Assembly: GCA_038534295.1 (NCBI GenBank)
Contig: JBCAXA010000004.1
Span: 325,510 to 389,509 of the forward strand
Direction of reading: 5' to 3'
Length of the DNA: 64,000 nucleotides
Origin: JBCAXA01 sp038534295
GTDB lineage: Bacteria; Pseudomonadota; Gammaproteobacteria; Steroidobacterales; Woeseiaceae
How positions within the stretch are numbered: the stretch's first letter is position 1; every line of letters starts with the position of its first letter. The notes under the pieces were generated by a model that saw only the letters and a program-made list of their open reading frames with translations, was not told the origin of the DNA and searched no databases. This document shows positions 34,631 through 41,320 of this stretch, in pieces. The position numbers and the translations under genes were made by a program.

Positions 34631-34966
34631 ATGCCTAACGATTTCGTAATCGACAGAGACGATCTAGTCAAAATCACAGTTCACTATGCCGACAATCAGC
34701 TAGTCGTTTTACTGAATGAGCATGACCTTTATCACCGCAAGACAGAGCGCCAACCAAGACTAAACGACGAAGTTCCGCTGAATAGTTTTCTTGTTCGCGG
34801 CGTCAACTACCTGAACATTCTAGGAATCGATTGGGGTGGCGCTGCCCGCTATGCATTCGTGATCACGAAAAACGGCGAGCCAATAGTCGGACCAATGGAT
34901 GACCGATTCCCAGGACAGCACGGACTCGTTACCCAATACAATTATCGATTGATTGTCACTGGTTAA
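34631..34966 (+). CDS. Cargo protein of the tRNA-tail array, unknown function
   Basis: 111-aa protein starting at the ATG at 34631 with AAGGAAG upstream; an in-frame start at 34607 lacks a good site. No signal peptide or membrane segment. Alternating hydrophobic and polar residues (VKITVHYADNQLVVLL, YAFVITKNGEPIVG, YNYRLIVTG) predict a small beta-rich fold. Base composition is clearly more AT-rich than the neighbours and codon use differs, indicating recent acquisition. It is enclosed between the two hairpin elements at 34258 and 35028. I do not recognise it; a beta-sandwich binding or inhibitor protein is possible. Confidence 0.75.
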   Translation: MPNDFVIDRDDLVKITVHYADNQLVVLLNEHDLYHRKTERQPRLNDEVPLNSFLVRGVNYLNILGIDWGGAARYAFVITKNGEPIVGPMDDRFPGQHGLVTQYNYRLIVTG

Positions 34967-35027
34967 CGAATCCGAGCCCTATCAAACAGCATTCGTGCTT
35001 CGCTGCTGGTATCAAACTCGCGGCACC

Positions 35028-35127
35028 TAGCCGGTCGGGTTCGAAAGATTGCGATAGCAATCTTCACCGAGCGCCGTTAGGCGCGAAGCCCGTAGGGCCG
35101 AAACAGCCCATCGGCTGTTTCGGGTAA
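35028..35127 (+). repeat. 100-bp four-hairpin element, copy b
   Basis: Same element as at 34258, with an A-to-T change at 35055 that turns the GAAA loop into GATA and leaves every stem intact. It lies 61 bp after the cargo gene stop and directly before the third tRNA tail copy. The 34,967-35,439 stretch otherwise holds only array sequence. Confidence 0.85.
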
Positions 35128-35152
35128 TCACTTACGCCCCACCAAAAACTCA

Positions 35153-35186
35153 GCCCAACGCCGCATAGCGGCGATGGGCTCGTTTT
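35153..35186 (+). terminator. Duplicated tRNA terminator
   Basis: Copy of the tRNA-Lys terminator stem (GCCCAACGCCGC-ATA-GCGGCGATGGGC) and its T run, in unit 3 of the array. Confidence 0.7.
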
Positions 35187-35439
35187 TGCAGGCGACAGGA
35201 TTCACCCGGACTTGAACGAATCGACGGTCGATCACTGGCATCGACCATGACGCTGGCCGGTGTCTCGTTACTGGCTTCCTGACGGAATGGTTGTAGGTCA
35301 GCGCGCTCGACTAGCGACCGGCACTTCGCTGCTGGCTTTCTATTCCCGGCACCTAGCCGGTCGGTATGAAAAAAATTCGCGTGCGCTTGTCACGGTCCTC
35401 GCAGATACTGGCAAGAAGTCAACTCTGGGGAGGTTGGTC

Positions 35440-36081
35440 GTGAAAGAACTACACAAAGTGTCACGTGCATTGATCCTCATTGCGATTCTGCCGATCGCAG
35501 CTGCCGCCGAGAGCCAGAATCTCCTTAAGGATCCCGGCTTCGAGATGCGAACTCCGGCCAGCGAGGGTGGCTGGAGACAGTTCGAGACGAGTTTCAATAC
35601 GGAAGCACGCGCACGCACCGGCGAGCGTTCGATGTTCAACGGCGGCTTTAGTCGCACGGTACCGAACCCGCCCTATTTCATCGGCATGGTCTCGGGTAGC
35701 TACCAAGAGCTCTCGGCAGAACCTGGCTCACGCTGGCGGCTGACGGGCTACGGCGCGACGCGGGAATTACCGTTGGAATCATCCGCTTTCGGAATCTTGC
35801 AGGTGTCGTTCTTCGATGCGGACGGCAACGACCTCGGTACCGTTGAGACGGCCGCCACCGATTCGGCGAAAGCGAAGACCTCGAATGAGATAAACAAAGG
35901 TTCGCCGGGCGGTGAGTGGATCTTTCTAGACACCGGTATCGCGACGGCGCCGGACAATACGACCCATATCCACGCATTCACGTTGTATGTCGACTACTCC
36001 GGCTCAAACATCTCGCAGGGGGTCCATTTCGACGACCTGACGTTGTGCGAACTTGCCGATGACGAGGAGACGTGCGACTGA
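35440..36081 (+). CDS. Secreted protein with a galactose-binding-like domain
   Basis: 213 aa from a GTG at 35440 with GGGGAGG upstream; the longer frame runs into repeat sequence. Signal peptide HKVSRALILIAILPIAAAAES. The mature part begins NLLKDPGFEM, the usual opening of carbohydrate-binding jelly-roll (CBM/galactose-binding-like) domains, and ends GVHFDDLTLCE. Central strands contain WRLTGYGATREL and GILQVSFFDADGNDL. It has no catalytic domain. It may bind sugars or surface polymers at the cell exterior. It follows the truncated third array unit, so its promoter region includes repeat sequence. Confidence 0.78.
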   Translation: MKELHKVSRALILIAILPIAAAAESQNLLKDPGFEMRTPASEGGWRQFETSFNTEARARTGERSMFNGGFSRTVPNPPYFIGMVSGSYQELSAEPGSRWRLTGYGATRELPLESSAFGILQVSFFDADGNDLGTVETAATDSAKAKTSNEINKGSPGGEWIFLDTGIATAPDNTTHIHAFTLYVDYSGSNISQGVHFDDLTLCELADDEETCD

Positions 36082-36115
36082 AGCGTCGGACACGCATACG
36101 GCGTGGCGACGATTC

Positions 36116-36931
36116 TCAAGTGCTCTCGCGTAGGATTTTTCCGGCCTTAACCGCCACAACGGCGCCTTCGTCGAGAGGCTCCCAGCCGTCCTCGTCGAGC
36201 GGCACCGAGGCGAAAAGCACCGTCTGCTGATCACGCAATTCCATGTCGAGGCCCGGGCTGTGGATTTCGTTCTGGGCGGCGCAGCTCCAGCACTTCTTGA
36301 TCTGTAGCCCCGGCGGCTTTGGCTCGGTGTGCTCACCGCCTTCTTCGTAGACTCTTCGGTGGCCATGCGCAAACAGGACGTCACCGTCGTAGTAGAGAAA
36401 ATTGCCATTACCAAACGCCATCATTTCGTCGCAGAACGCGGCGAAGGCGTCGAATCGTGCATCGACCGTTGGGCGCTCGTCGCCCGCGTACAGCGGCGCG
36501 ATTCGGGTCAGCAGGGTGCAAAACGCGAGTTCTGAATCCGTCTCGCCAATCGGCTCGTAAGCAAGCGAGGCAACGTCGATGCCGTCGAAGATGCCGGCAA
36601 GCGTGCCGTTGTGTGCAAATACCTGTGTTCGTCTGCCAAGCGCGCGGCGAAACGGATGCGTGTTCTCCATGGTATGCACGCCGCGCGTGGCGTAGCGCAC
36701 GTGCGCGATCGCCGTGTCTGTTTCGATGGCGTTATCGGCGATAAACCGCACCCAGATGCTGTCGGTCGCGGGTTCGGGTTCTTTGACCAGAATCACATCG
36801 CGGTCGCGAGCCATTGCGATACCCCAGCCGTCGCGATTGTTGCGAAGTTTCGATCCGTTGCGCGAAAACTCGTCGAGTGAATATTTCAGGGTCGTCGGCT
36901 CACTGCTCGACATCGCAAATAGTTCGCACAT
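36116..36931 (-). CDS. Class II glutamine amidotransferase (YafJ-like)
   Basis: 271-aa Ntn-type amidotransferase. It starts MCELFAMSS so that Cys2 becomes the N-terminal nucleophile after Met removal. NNRDGWGIA (32-40), HVRYATRG near 78 and NTHPFRR, then FAHNGTLAG near 107, are the glutamine-binding and oxyanion elements. Relatives are YafJ and EgtC. Hydrolyses glutamine or a gamma-glutamyl amide; substrate not evident. A possible metal or structural Cys pair (KKCWSCAAQ) lies near 210. It is divergent from the outer membrane protein gene at 37.1 kb. Confidence 0.9.
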   Translation of the reverse strand: MCELFAMSSSEPTTLKYSLDEFSRNGSKLRNNRDGWGIAMARDRDVILVKEPEPATDSIWVRFIADNAIETDTAIAHVRYATRGVHTMENTHPFRRALGRRTQVFAHNGTLAGIFDGIDVASLAYEPIGETDSELAFCTLLTRIAPLYAGDERPTVDARFDAFAAFCDEMMAFGNGNFLYYDGDVLFAHGHRRVYEEGGEHTEPKPPGLQIKKCWSCAAQNEIHSPGLDMELRDQQTVLFASVPLDEDGWEPLDEGAVVAVKAGKILREST

Positions 36932-37091
36932 TGTTTGCTCCGGCGATGGCCTTATCGCTTCTGTATGGTCGTTTCGTCTGCGAATTCTTGCAGAGTTTGA
37001 TGTCGGCCGCGGTACGTCGGGCAGCGAACCAAGTCGTGAGCCGATCGCCCCGCTACCGCCTTTTCGTGCCGAATTCCGTTCGCGCCTTCTC

Positions 37092-37097
37092 TATAAT
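37092..37097 (+). promoter_or_regulatory. Possible -10 element (TATAAT)
   Basis: Perfect TATAAT 34 bp upstream of the outer-membrane protein ATG. No good -35 at 16-18 bp, so this is only a candidate promoter. Confidence 0.35.
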
Positions 37098-37130
37098 CGC
37101 GCATCCTTGTTCGCGCGGAAACCGATCCCC

Positions 37131-37859
37131 ATGCTCGCTCGCTCAACCGTCAGTCGACTGCTGACGATCGCTTTCGCCTGGCTCGCGCTCGCATCGCCAC
37201 CGGCGCTCGCTCAGAACACGGCAGGTGTGTTCGGACCCGTCGTCAACGAGGGGCATCGGTCGGCTCAGTATCGAATCGCGTTCGAGGCAGACACCGACGC
37301 ATTTGCGCACCGGCTGCACTACCAGGAATCGGTCGGCGACGATTTGATGTGGCGAATCGTTGGGCAGGCGCGCAAGACAGAAGACTCGGACAACGACTTC
37401 GATTTCATCCAAGGCGAGCTGTTCTGGCAGTTGAACACCGGCCGCAGCGGCTGGGACTCTGGGTTTCGATTCGACGCGTTGGTCCGTCATGAGGGCCGCC
37501 CAGGCCTTGCCGGGGTGCACTGGATGAACGACTTCCATCCGGCCGAGCGCTGGCGCTTGCGGGCTGTTGCGATGACCGGCGTGCAGATTGGCGACGGCGC
37601 CGCCGACGGCGTTTTTCTGCAGTTCCGCAGCCAGATCAACTACCGCACGACGCAGGGATACTCGGTGGGCTTAGAAACTTACAGCGGATTTGGCTCAACC
37701 GACGACTTGGCGGGCATTAAGGATCAGAGCCACGAAGTTGGACCGTACTTGGAAGCGGCCTTTGCCGAGCGCTGGACGGTGTTTGCGTCCGCACTTGCCG
37801 GACTCACCGACGGGTCGCAGGACCTCAACCTAAAACTATGGATCACCCGCGGGTTCTGA
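37131..37859 (+). CDS. Outer membrane beta-barrel-like protein
   Basis: 242 aa starting at the ATG at 37131; a longer open frame upstream is antisense to the amidotransferase gene. Signal peptide LLTIAFAWLALASPPALAQ. The mature protein consists of alternating strands rich in aromatic and charged residues (HRLHYQESVGDDLMWRIVGQ, GWDSGFRFDALVRHEGRPG, YSVGLETYSGFG) and ends LKLWITRGF with a terminal Phe, the pattern of a small barrel assembled by BAM. No family name can be given. Perhaps a passive sensor or channel. Confidence 0.8.
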   Translation: MLARSTVSRLLTIAFAWLALASPPALAQNTAGVFGPVVNEGHRSAQYRIAFEADTDAFAHRLHYQESVGDDLMWRIVGQARKTEDSDNDFDFIQGELFWQLNTGRSGWDSGFRFDALVRHEGRPGLAGVHWMNDFHPAERWRLRAVAMTGVQIGDGAADGVFLQFRSQINYRTTQGYSVGLETYSGFGSTDDLAGIKDQSHEVGPYLEAAFAERWTVFASALAGLTDGSQDLNLKLWITRGF

Positions 37860-37911
37860 TTGACATAACTCGAAAAAGCGACGTCTTGAGCCAGCACCCC
37901 GAAAACGCTCG

Positions 37912-38190
37912 TTACGTATCTGTGGACTGTGACCAGCGTTGCCGCAGGTCGGCCACGTGAAACACGAGCGCCGCTATCAACAGGCCCGCGACCACTTGCC
38001 AGCCGAAGCCCTTGAGCGATGCGCCGAGCGCCAGCATCAGCGAGCCGCCGGCGCCAATGTTGAGCAGCAGTGGCAGCGGTGGGATACCGTGGCCGGTGCG
38101 GGCACGGTACGTAACAAGCACGACGATCTCGAGCACGACAAATACAAGCATGACGTCGACGATTCGGCCCGATTCAATAAGTTGCTGCAT
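37912..38190 (-). CDS. Small membrane protein (three helices)
   Basis: 92 aa. Predicted helices: IVDVMLVFVVLEIVVLVTY (10-28), LPLLLNIGAGGSLMLALGASL (39-59) and WQVVAGLLIAALVFHVADL (64-82), connected by short charged loops. It begins MQQLIESGRI with AGAACATG context and has low predicted extramembrane mass. No neighbour on the same strand. Similar small proteins are common beside heme or quinone systems, but I see no specific motif. Confidence 0.7.
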   Translation of the reverse strand: MQQLIESGRIVDVMLVFVVLEIVVLVTYRARTGHGIPPLPLLLNIGAGGSLMLALGASLKGFGWQVVAGLLIAALVFHVADLRQRWSQSTDT

Positions 38191-38321
38191 GTTCTCCCCC
38201 GGACTGCACGATGGCGCGACTCTGACCGACCCCGCAGCTGCAATTCAAGCGTTTGGCTTCAGGAGATTACGTTGAAACCGTGGTCTGGGTCCGGATTCCG
38301 CCGCCTTGGCCTGCAACAATA

Positions 38322-39548
38322 ATGGGTCTTCAGGCACCCTCGCCGTTTATGTCGTCACCGATCGTCTACATTCTGGTTGCACTGACGCTGACCAGCGCGA
38401 TCATCGCAGCGACGTTCTATCTCACGTGGCGCTACCTGGGACGGGAAGCACACACGCTGAGCTGGGCGCAAGCGTTTTTGGCCGCAACCGCGCAGTGGTT
38501 GTGCAATCTGCTGTCGCCTTGGTTTCCGAATTTCGAATCGTATTGGCTGTGCGCCAATGCGTTTGCGATTGTCGTGATTACGCTGGGCTTGAAGGGACAC
38601 TGTCAGCGGACCAACTGCAAGATCTTGCCAAACAAACTGTGGCCGATGGCGCTCGTCATTTACGGCGCGATCGTTGCGACCACCATCGTCTGGCCGCACG
38701 CGGGTCTGCAAACGGCCATCGCGCCCGGCTTTGCGGCAGCGGCGCTGATTCAATGCGCGATCATCGTGCTACGTCATCGCGAAAGCCCGCTCGCCGCGGA
38801 GTGGGCGACCGCCGGCGCGCTATCGGTTGTCGGCATGATCCAGTTTGCCGCCTCCGTGGTAGCGCTACAGCAGGGCATGGTCGGCGACCCGGTGTTCCGC
38901 GAGCTGTACATGCATTTCAACTTTCTCGCGTTGCCGGGCGGCTATGCCGCGATAGCAATGTTCACCGTGTTCATGCTGGCGTCGGATTTCTCGCTCGAAA
39001 TGAAAGCGCTGGCCGTCCACGATCAGCTAACGGGTCTGTACAACCGCCGCGGTTTTGGCGAACACGGCGCTAGGGCTTACGCCACGGCGCGGCGCACCAG
39101 CACGCCGGTCGCCGTCATCGTGACCGACATCGACCGCTTCAAAGAAATCAACGACGGCTATGGTCATGCCACCGGCGACCTCGCGATCGGCCACTTTGCG
39201 CAGCTGCTGATCACCGAGCGGCGCGCCAACGATTTCGCGGCCCGGTTGGGCGGTGAGGAGTTTGCTCTAGTCCTGCCGGGCACCGATCTGAGCCGTGCGC
39301 TGCGGGTGGCCGAGCGCCTACGCCAGCGTGTCGCCGACGCGGCAATGACTACGCCGACCGGACAACTGAGAATCACGGCGAGCTTCGGTGTCGCAGCGCT
39401 GAATGACAGCGACACCTGCTTATCCGATGTCATCGTCCGCGCCGATCGGGCCGTGTACCAAAGTAAGCGCGATGGTCGCAACCGGGTCTCACTCGAGTCC
39501 TCTCAAATCATTTACGTCGACGAGGCAATCAAGACCGTTCGAGCCTGA
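38322..39548 (+). CDS. Membrane-bound diguanylate cyclase (GGDEF)
   Basis: About 409 aa. Six or seven membrane helices in the first 220 residues form a MASE-like sensor. The GGDEF domain begins HDQLTGLYNRRGF. The active motif is GGEEF (310-314 from the ATG at 38322) and an inhibitory I-site RAND lies five residues before it, so an active, product-inhibited synthase of cyclic di-GMP is predicted. An ATG at 38349 is an alternative start. It is followed by an unrelated phosphodiesterase gene after 37 bp. Confidence 0.92.
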   Translation: MGLQAPSPFMSSPIVYILVALTLTSAIIAATFYLTWRYLGREAHTLSWAQAFLAATAQWLCNLLSPWFPNFESYWLCANAFAIVVITLGLKGHCQRTNCKILPNKLWPMALVIYGAIVATTIVWPHAGLQTAIAPGFAAAALIQCAIIVLRHRESPLAAEWATAGALSVVGMIQFAASVVALQQGMVGDPVFRELYMHFNFLALPGGYAAIAMFTVFMLASDFSLEMKALAVHDQLTGLYNRRGFGEHGARAYATARRTSTPVAVIVTDIDRFKEINDGYGHATGDLAIGHFAQLLITERRANDFAARLGGEEFALVLPGTDLSRALRVAERLRQRVADAAMTTPTGQLRITASFGVAALNDSDTCLSDVIVRADRAVYQSKRDGRNRVSLESSQIIYVDEAIKTVRA

Positions 39549-39585
39549 ATCGCGGTAACAAACGCTGCGCTACACTGGCGCAGCC

Positions 39586-40830
39586 ATGCCGTTGACCGTT
39601 CGACTTTGCCTGCTCGCACTTGCCGTCGTCGCCTGCGCCGCCCCGCCGGCGGCGACGCAAGAATTCGATCCGCGTCCCCGATCTTTAGCGCAATTGGTCG
39701 ACGATCCGGCCTTGCGCACGCAATTGCTAACCTGTGACGCGACACACCCGAAGCCGACCAGATTCGTAATCGGCCACCGCGGCGCACCGCTCGAATATGC
39801 CGAACACACCGTCGAGTCATACACGGCGGCCGCTCGGCAGGGCGCCGGCCTCATCGAATGCGACGTCACGTTTACCGCCGACGGCGAGTTGGTTTGCCGT
39901 CATGCGCCGTGTGACTTGGCGTCGACAACCAACATCCTCCAAACGCCGCTTGCCGATCGCTGCGAAGTGCCGTTCCGGCGCGCCGAGATCAATGCGCTCA
40001 ATCAAATTGCGTCGCCAGCTTTCGCCAAGTGCTGCACGAGTGCATTGACCCTCGCGGAGTTTCGAACGCTGACCGGGCGTCAGGAACGCGTCAATCCGCG
40101 CGCGTTTACGGTCGATCAGTATCTCGCGCCGCCCGCCGTGACCGGCACGCTGCTGTCGCACGCCGACAGCATTGCGCTGATTGACGCGCTGGGTGCCGAC
40201 TTCGCACCCGAGCTGAAGGCGCCAGATCCTGAACTCGGCTACGACGACACCGGCCTGACCGACACTCGGTACGCAGACCTTTTGATCGAAGCCTATGTCG
40301 AGGCCGGCGTACCACCGGAACGCGTTCGGGCGCAGTCTTTTCGGCGCCGTGACCTCGAGCACTGGCTTGCGCGCTTTCCCGCGTATGGCGGTCGGGCCGT
40401 CTGGCTGGACGGGCGGTACGAAACCGACGACTTCGATCCGGAAAACCCAGCCAGCTGGAACCCGTCGATGAGTGAGCTGGCCGCGATCGGCATCCAAACG
40501 ATTGCGCCACCGCTGTGGGTGCTACTCGGCCAGGACGACGAACGAATCGTGCCGTCGGCCTATGCGCGCGCCGCGACGGTGCAAGGCTTCGATCTGATCA
40601 CGTGGACCATTGAGCGTTCGGGGTCGTTGTCCGAAGGCGGCGGCTGGTACTACCAGACCGTCACACCGGTCATCGACAACGACGGCGATGTCTACGTTGC
40701 ACTGCGCGCACTGCGCGATGACGTTGGCGTCAGCGCCGTTTTTTCCGATTGGCCTGCAACGATCACCTATTTCGAGCAGTGCGTGCCGCGTCCGGAGCCG
40801 CCAACGGAGACAGAGCATGAACAGGACTAG
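39586..40830 (+). CDS. Secreted glycerophosphodiester phosphodiesterase
   Basis: 414 aa with a signal peptide (LCLLALAVVACAAPPAATQ; the Cys may form a lipobox). The GDPD TIM barrel opens FVIGHRGAPLEYAEHTVESY, with the catalytic His and Arg, and continues LIECDVTFTADGELVCRHAP with the metal-binding Glu/Asp and second His. Large insertions between strands (NPRAFTVDQYLAPPAVTG) and a conserved SDWPATI end are typical of the longer periplasmic members. It releases glycerol 3-phosphate from lipid headgroups or phosphodiesters. It overlaps the next gene by 14 bp. Confidence 0.92.
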   Translation: MPLTVRLCLLALAVVACAAPPAATQEFDPRPRSLAQLVDDPALRTQLLTCDATHPKPTRFVIGHRGAPLEYAEHTVESYTAAARQGAGLIECDVTFTADGELVCRHAPCDLASTTNILQTPLADRCEVPFRRAEINALNQIASPAFAKCCTSALTLAEFRTLTGRQERVNPRAFTVDQYLAPPAVTGTLLSHADSIALIDALGADFAPELKAPDPELGYDDTGLTDTRYADLLIEAYVEAGVPPERVRAQSFRRRDLEHWLARFPAYGGRAVWLDGRYETDDFDPENPASWNPSMSELAAIGIQTIAPPLWVLLGQDDERIVPSAYARAATVQGFDLITWTIERSGSLSEGGGWYYQTVTPVIDNDGDVYVALRALRDDVGVSAVFSDWPATITYFEQCVPRPEPPTETEHEQD

Positions 40831-41302
40831 CTGTTTGTTACTCGCTGCAGCGGCAGCATTGTTGGGTTGCGCTTCGACCCCCAAAGAAGATACGTCCGCG
40901 CGCAACCGCGCGATCGTGCTCGAAGTTTTCGATGCGCTCGAAAGCGGTGATGTCGACGTGCTGCAGCGCTACTTTGATCCGGAAGGCGACGTGATCGTCG
41001 GGCTTAACGTGCGCAAGTATGGCGGCCCCTACCAGACCTTTCGCGAGGCGGCACCGTTCCCGAGCGCCCTCTCCGACGTTACCGTCGACGTCGAACGGAT
41101 CTTCGCCGCCGGCGACCAGGTGGCCATACAGTCGATGATCTGCGGCAATCAGGCATACACGCTGCTGGGAATCGAGCCCGCCGGTCGGCGCGTTTGCTCA
41201 CGCTACACGAACCTCTATGTGCTCAGAAACGGTCGCATCGTCTCGAACACGGTCGGTGTTTATCGCGACCAAATCCGCGAGCAGCTCGAGGCCGACGAGT
41301 AA
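40817..41302 (+). CDS. SnoaL-like lipoprotein
   Basis: 161 aa starting at the ATG at 40817 inside the end of the phosphodiesterase gene. Lipobox LLGC (15-18). The body RNRAIVLEVFDALESGDVDVLQRYFDPEG is the N-terminal helix pair of the SnoaL/NTF2-like fold, followed by four strands (VAIQSMICGNQAYTLLGIEPAGRRVCSRYTNLYVLRNGRIV). In this fold the cone-shaped pocket binds small hydrophobic ligands or acts as an aldol cyclase; no catalytic His/Asp pair can be fixed here. Probably translated with the upstream gene. Confidence 0.8.
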   Translation: MNRTSCLLLAAAAALLGCASTPKEDTSARNRAIVLEVFDALESGDVDVLQRYFDPEGDVIVGLNVRKYGGPYQTFREAAPFPSALSDVTVDVERIFAAGDQVAIQSMICGNQAYTLLGIEPAGRRVCSRYTNLYVLRNGRIVSNTVGVYRDQIREQLEADE

Positions 41303-41320
41303 GGTCTCGCTAGCCACGTT

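Larger units (their letters stand above)
34030..35364 (+). repeat. Tandem array of three units, each beginning with the tRNA-Lys 3' end
   Basis: Starts of the units: the genuine tRNA (34030), a 14-nt exact copy AATCCCTGACGCCC (34356), and a third, slightly diverged copy beginning at 35126 that includes 24 identical bases from 35134 through the CCA and beyond. Units 1 and 2 end with the 100-bp hairpin element; unit 3 begins the element at 35347-35364 and is then interrupted. Unit lengths are 326 and 770 bp. Unit 2 carries a gene; units 1 and 3 carry a related noncoding sequence with the tRNA terminator and GGATTCACCCGGACTTGAAC. Confidence 0.8.

Noticed and set aside
34030..35364. CRISPR array or integron attC cassettes at the tRNA-Lys repeats.
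   Set aside because: Repeats are about 100 bp or longer and irregular, with spacings of 326 and 770 bp. There are no cas or integron integrase genes, and the hairpin element lacks the R'/R'' core sites of attC.
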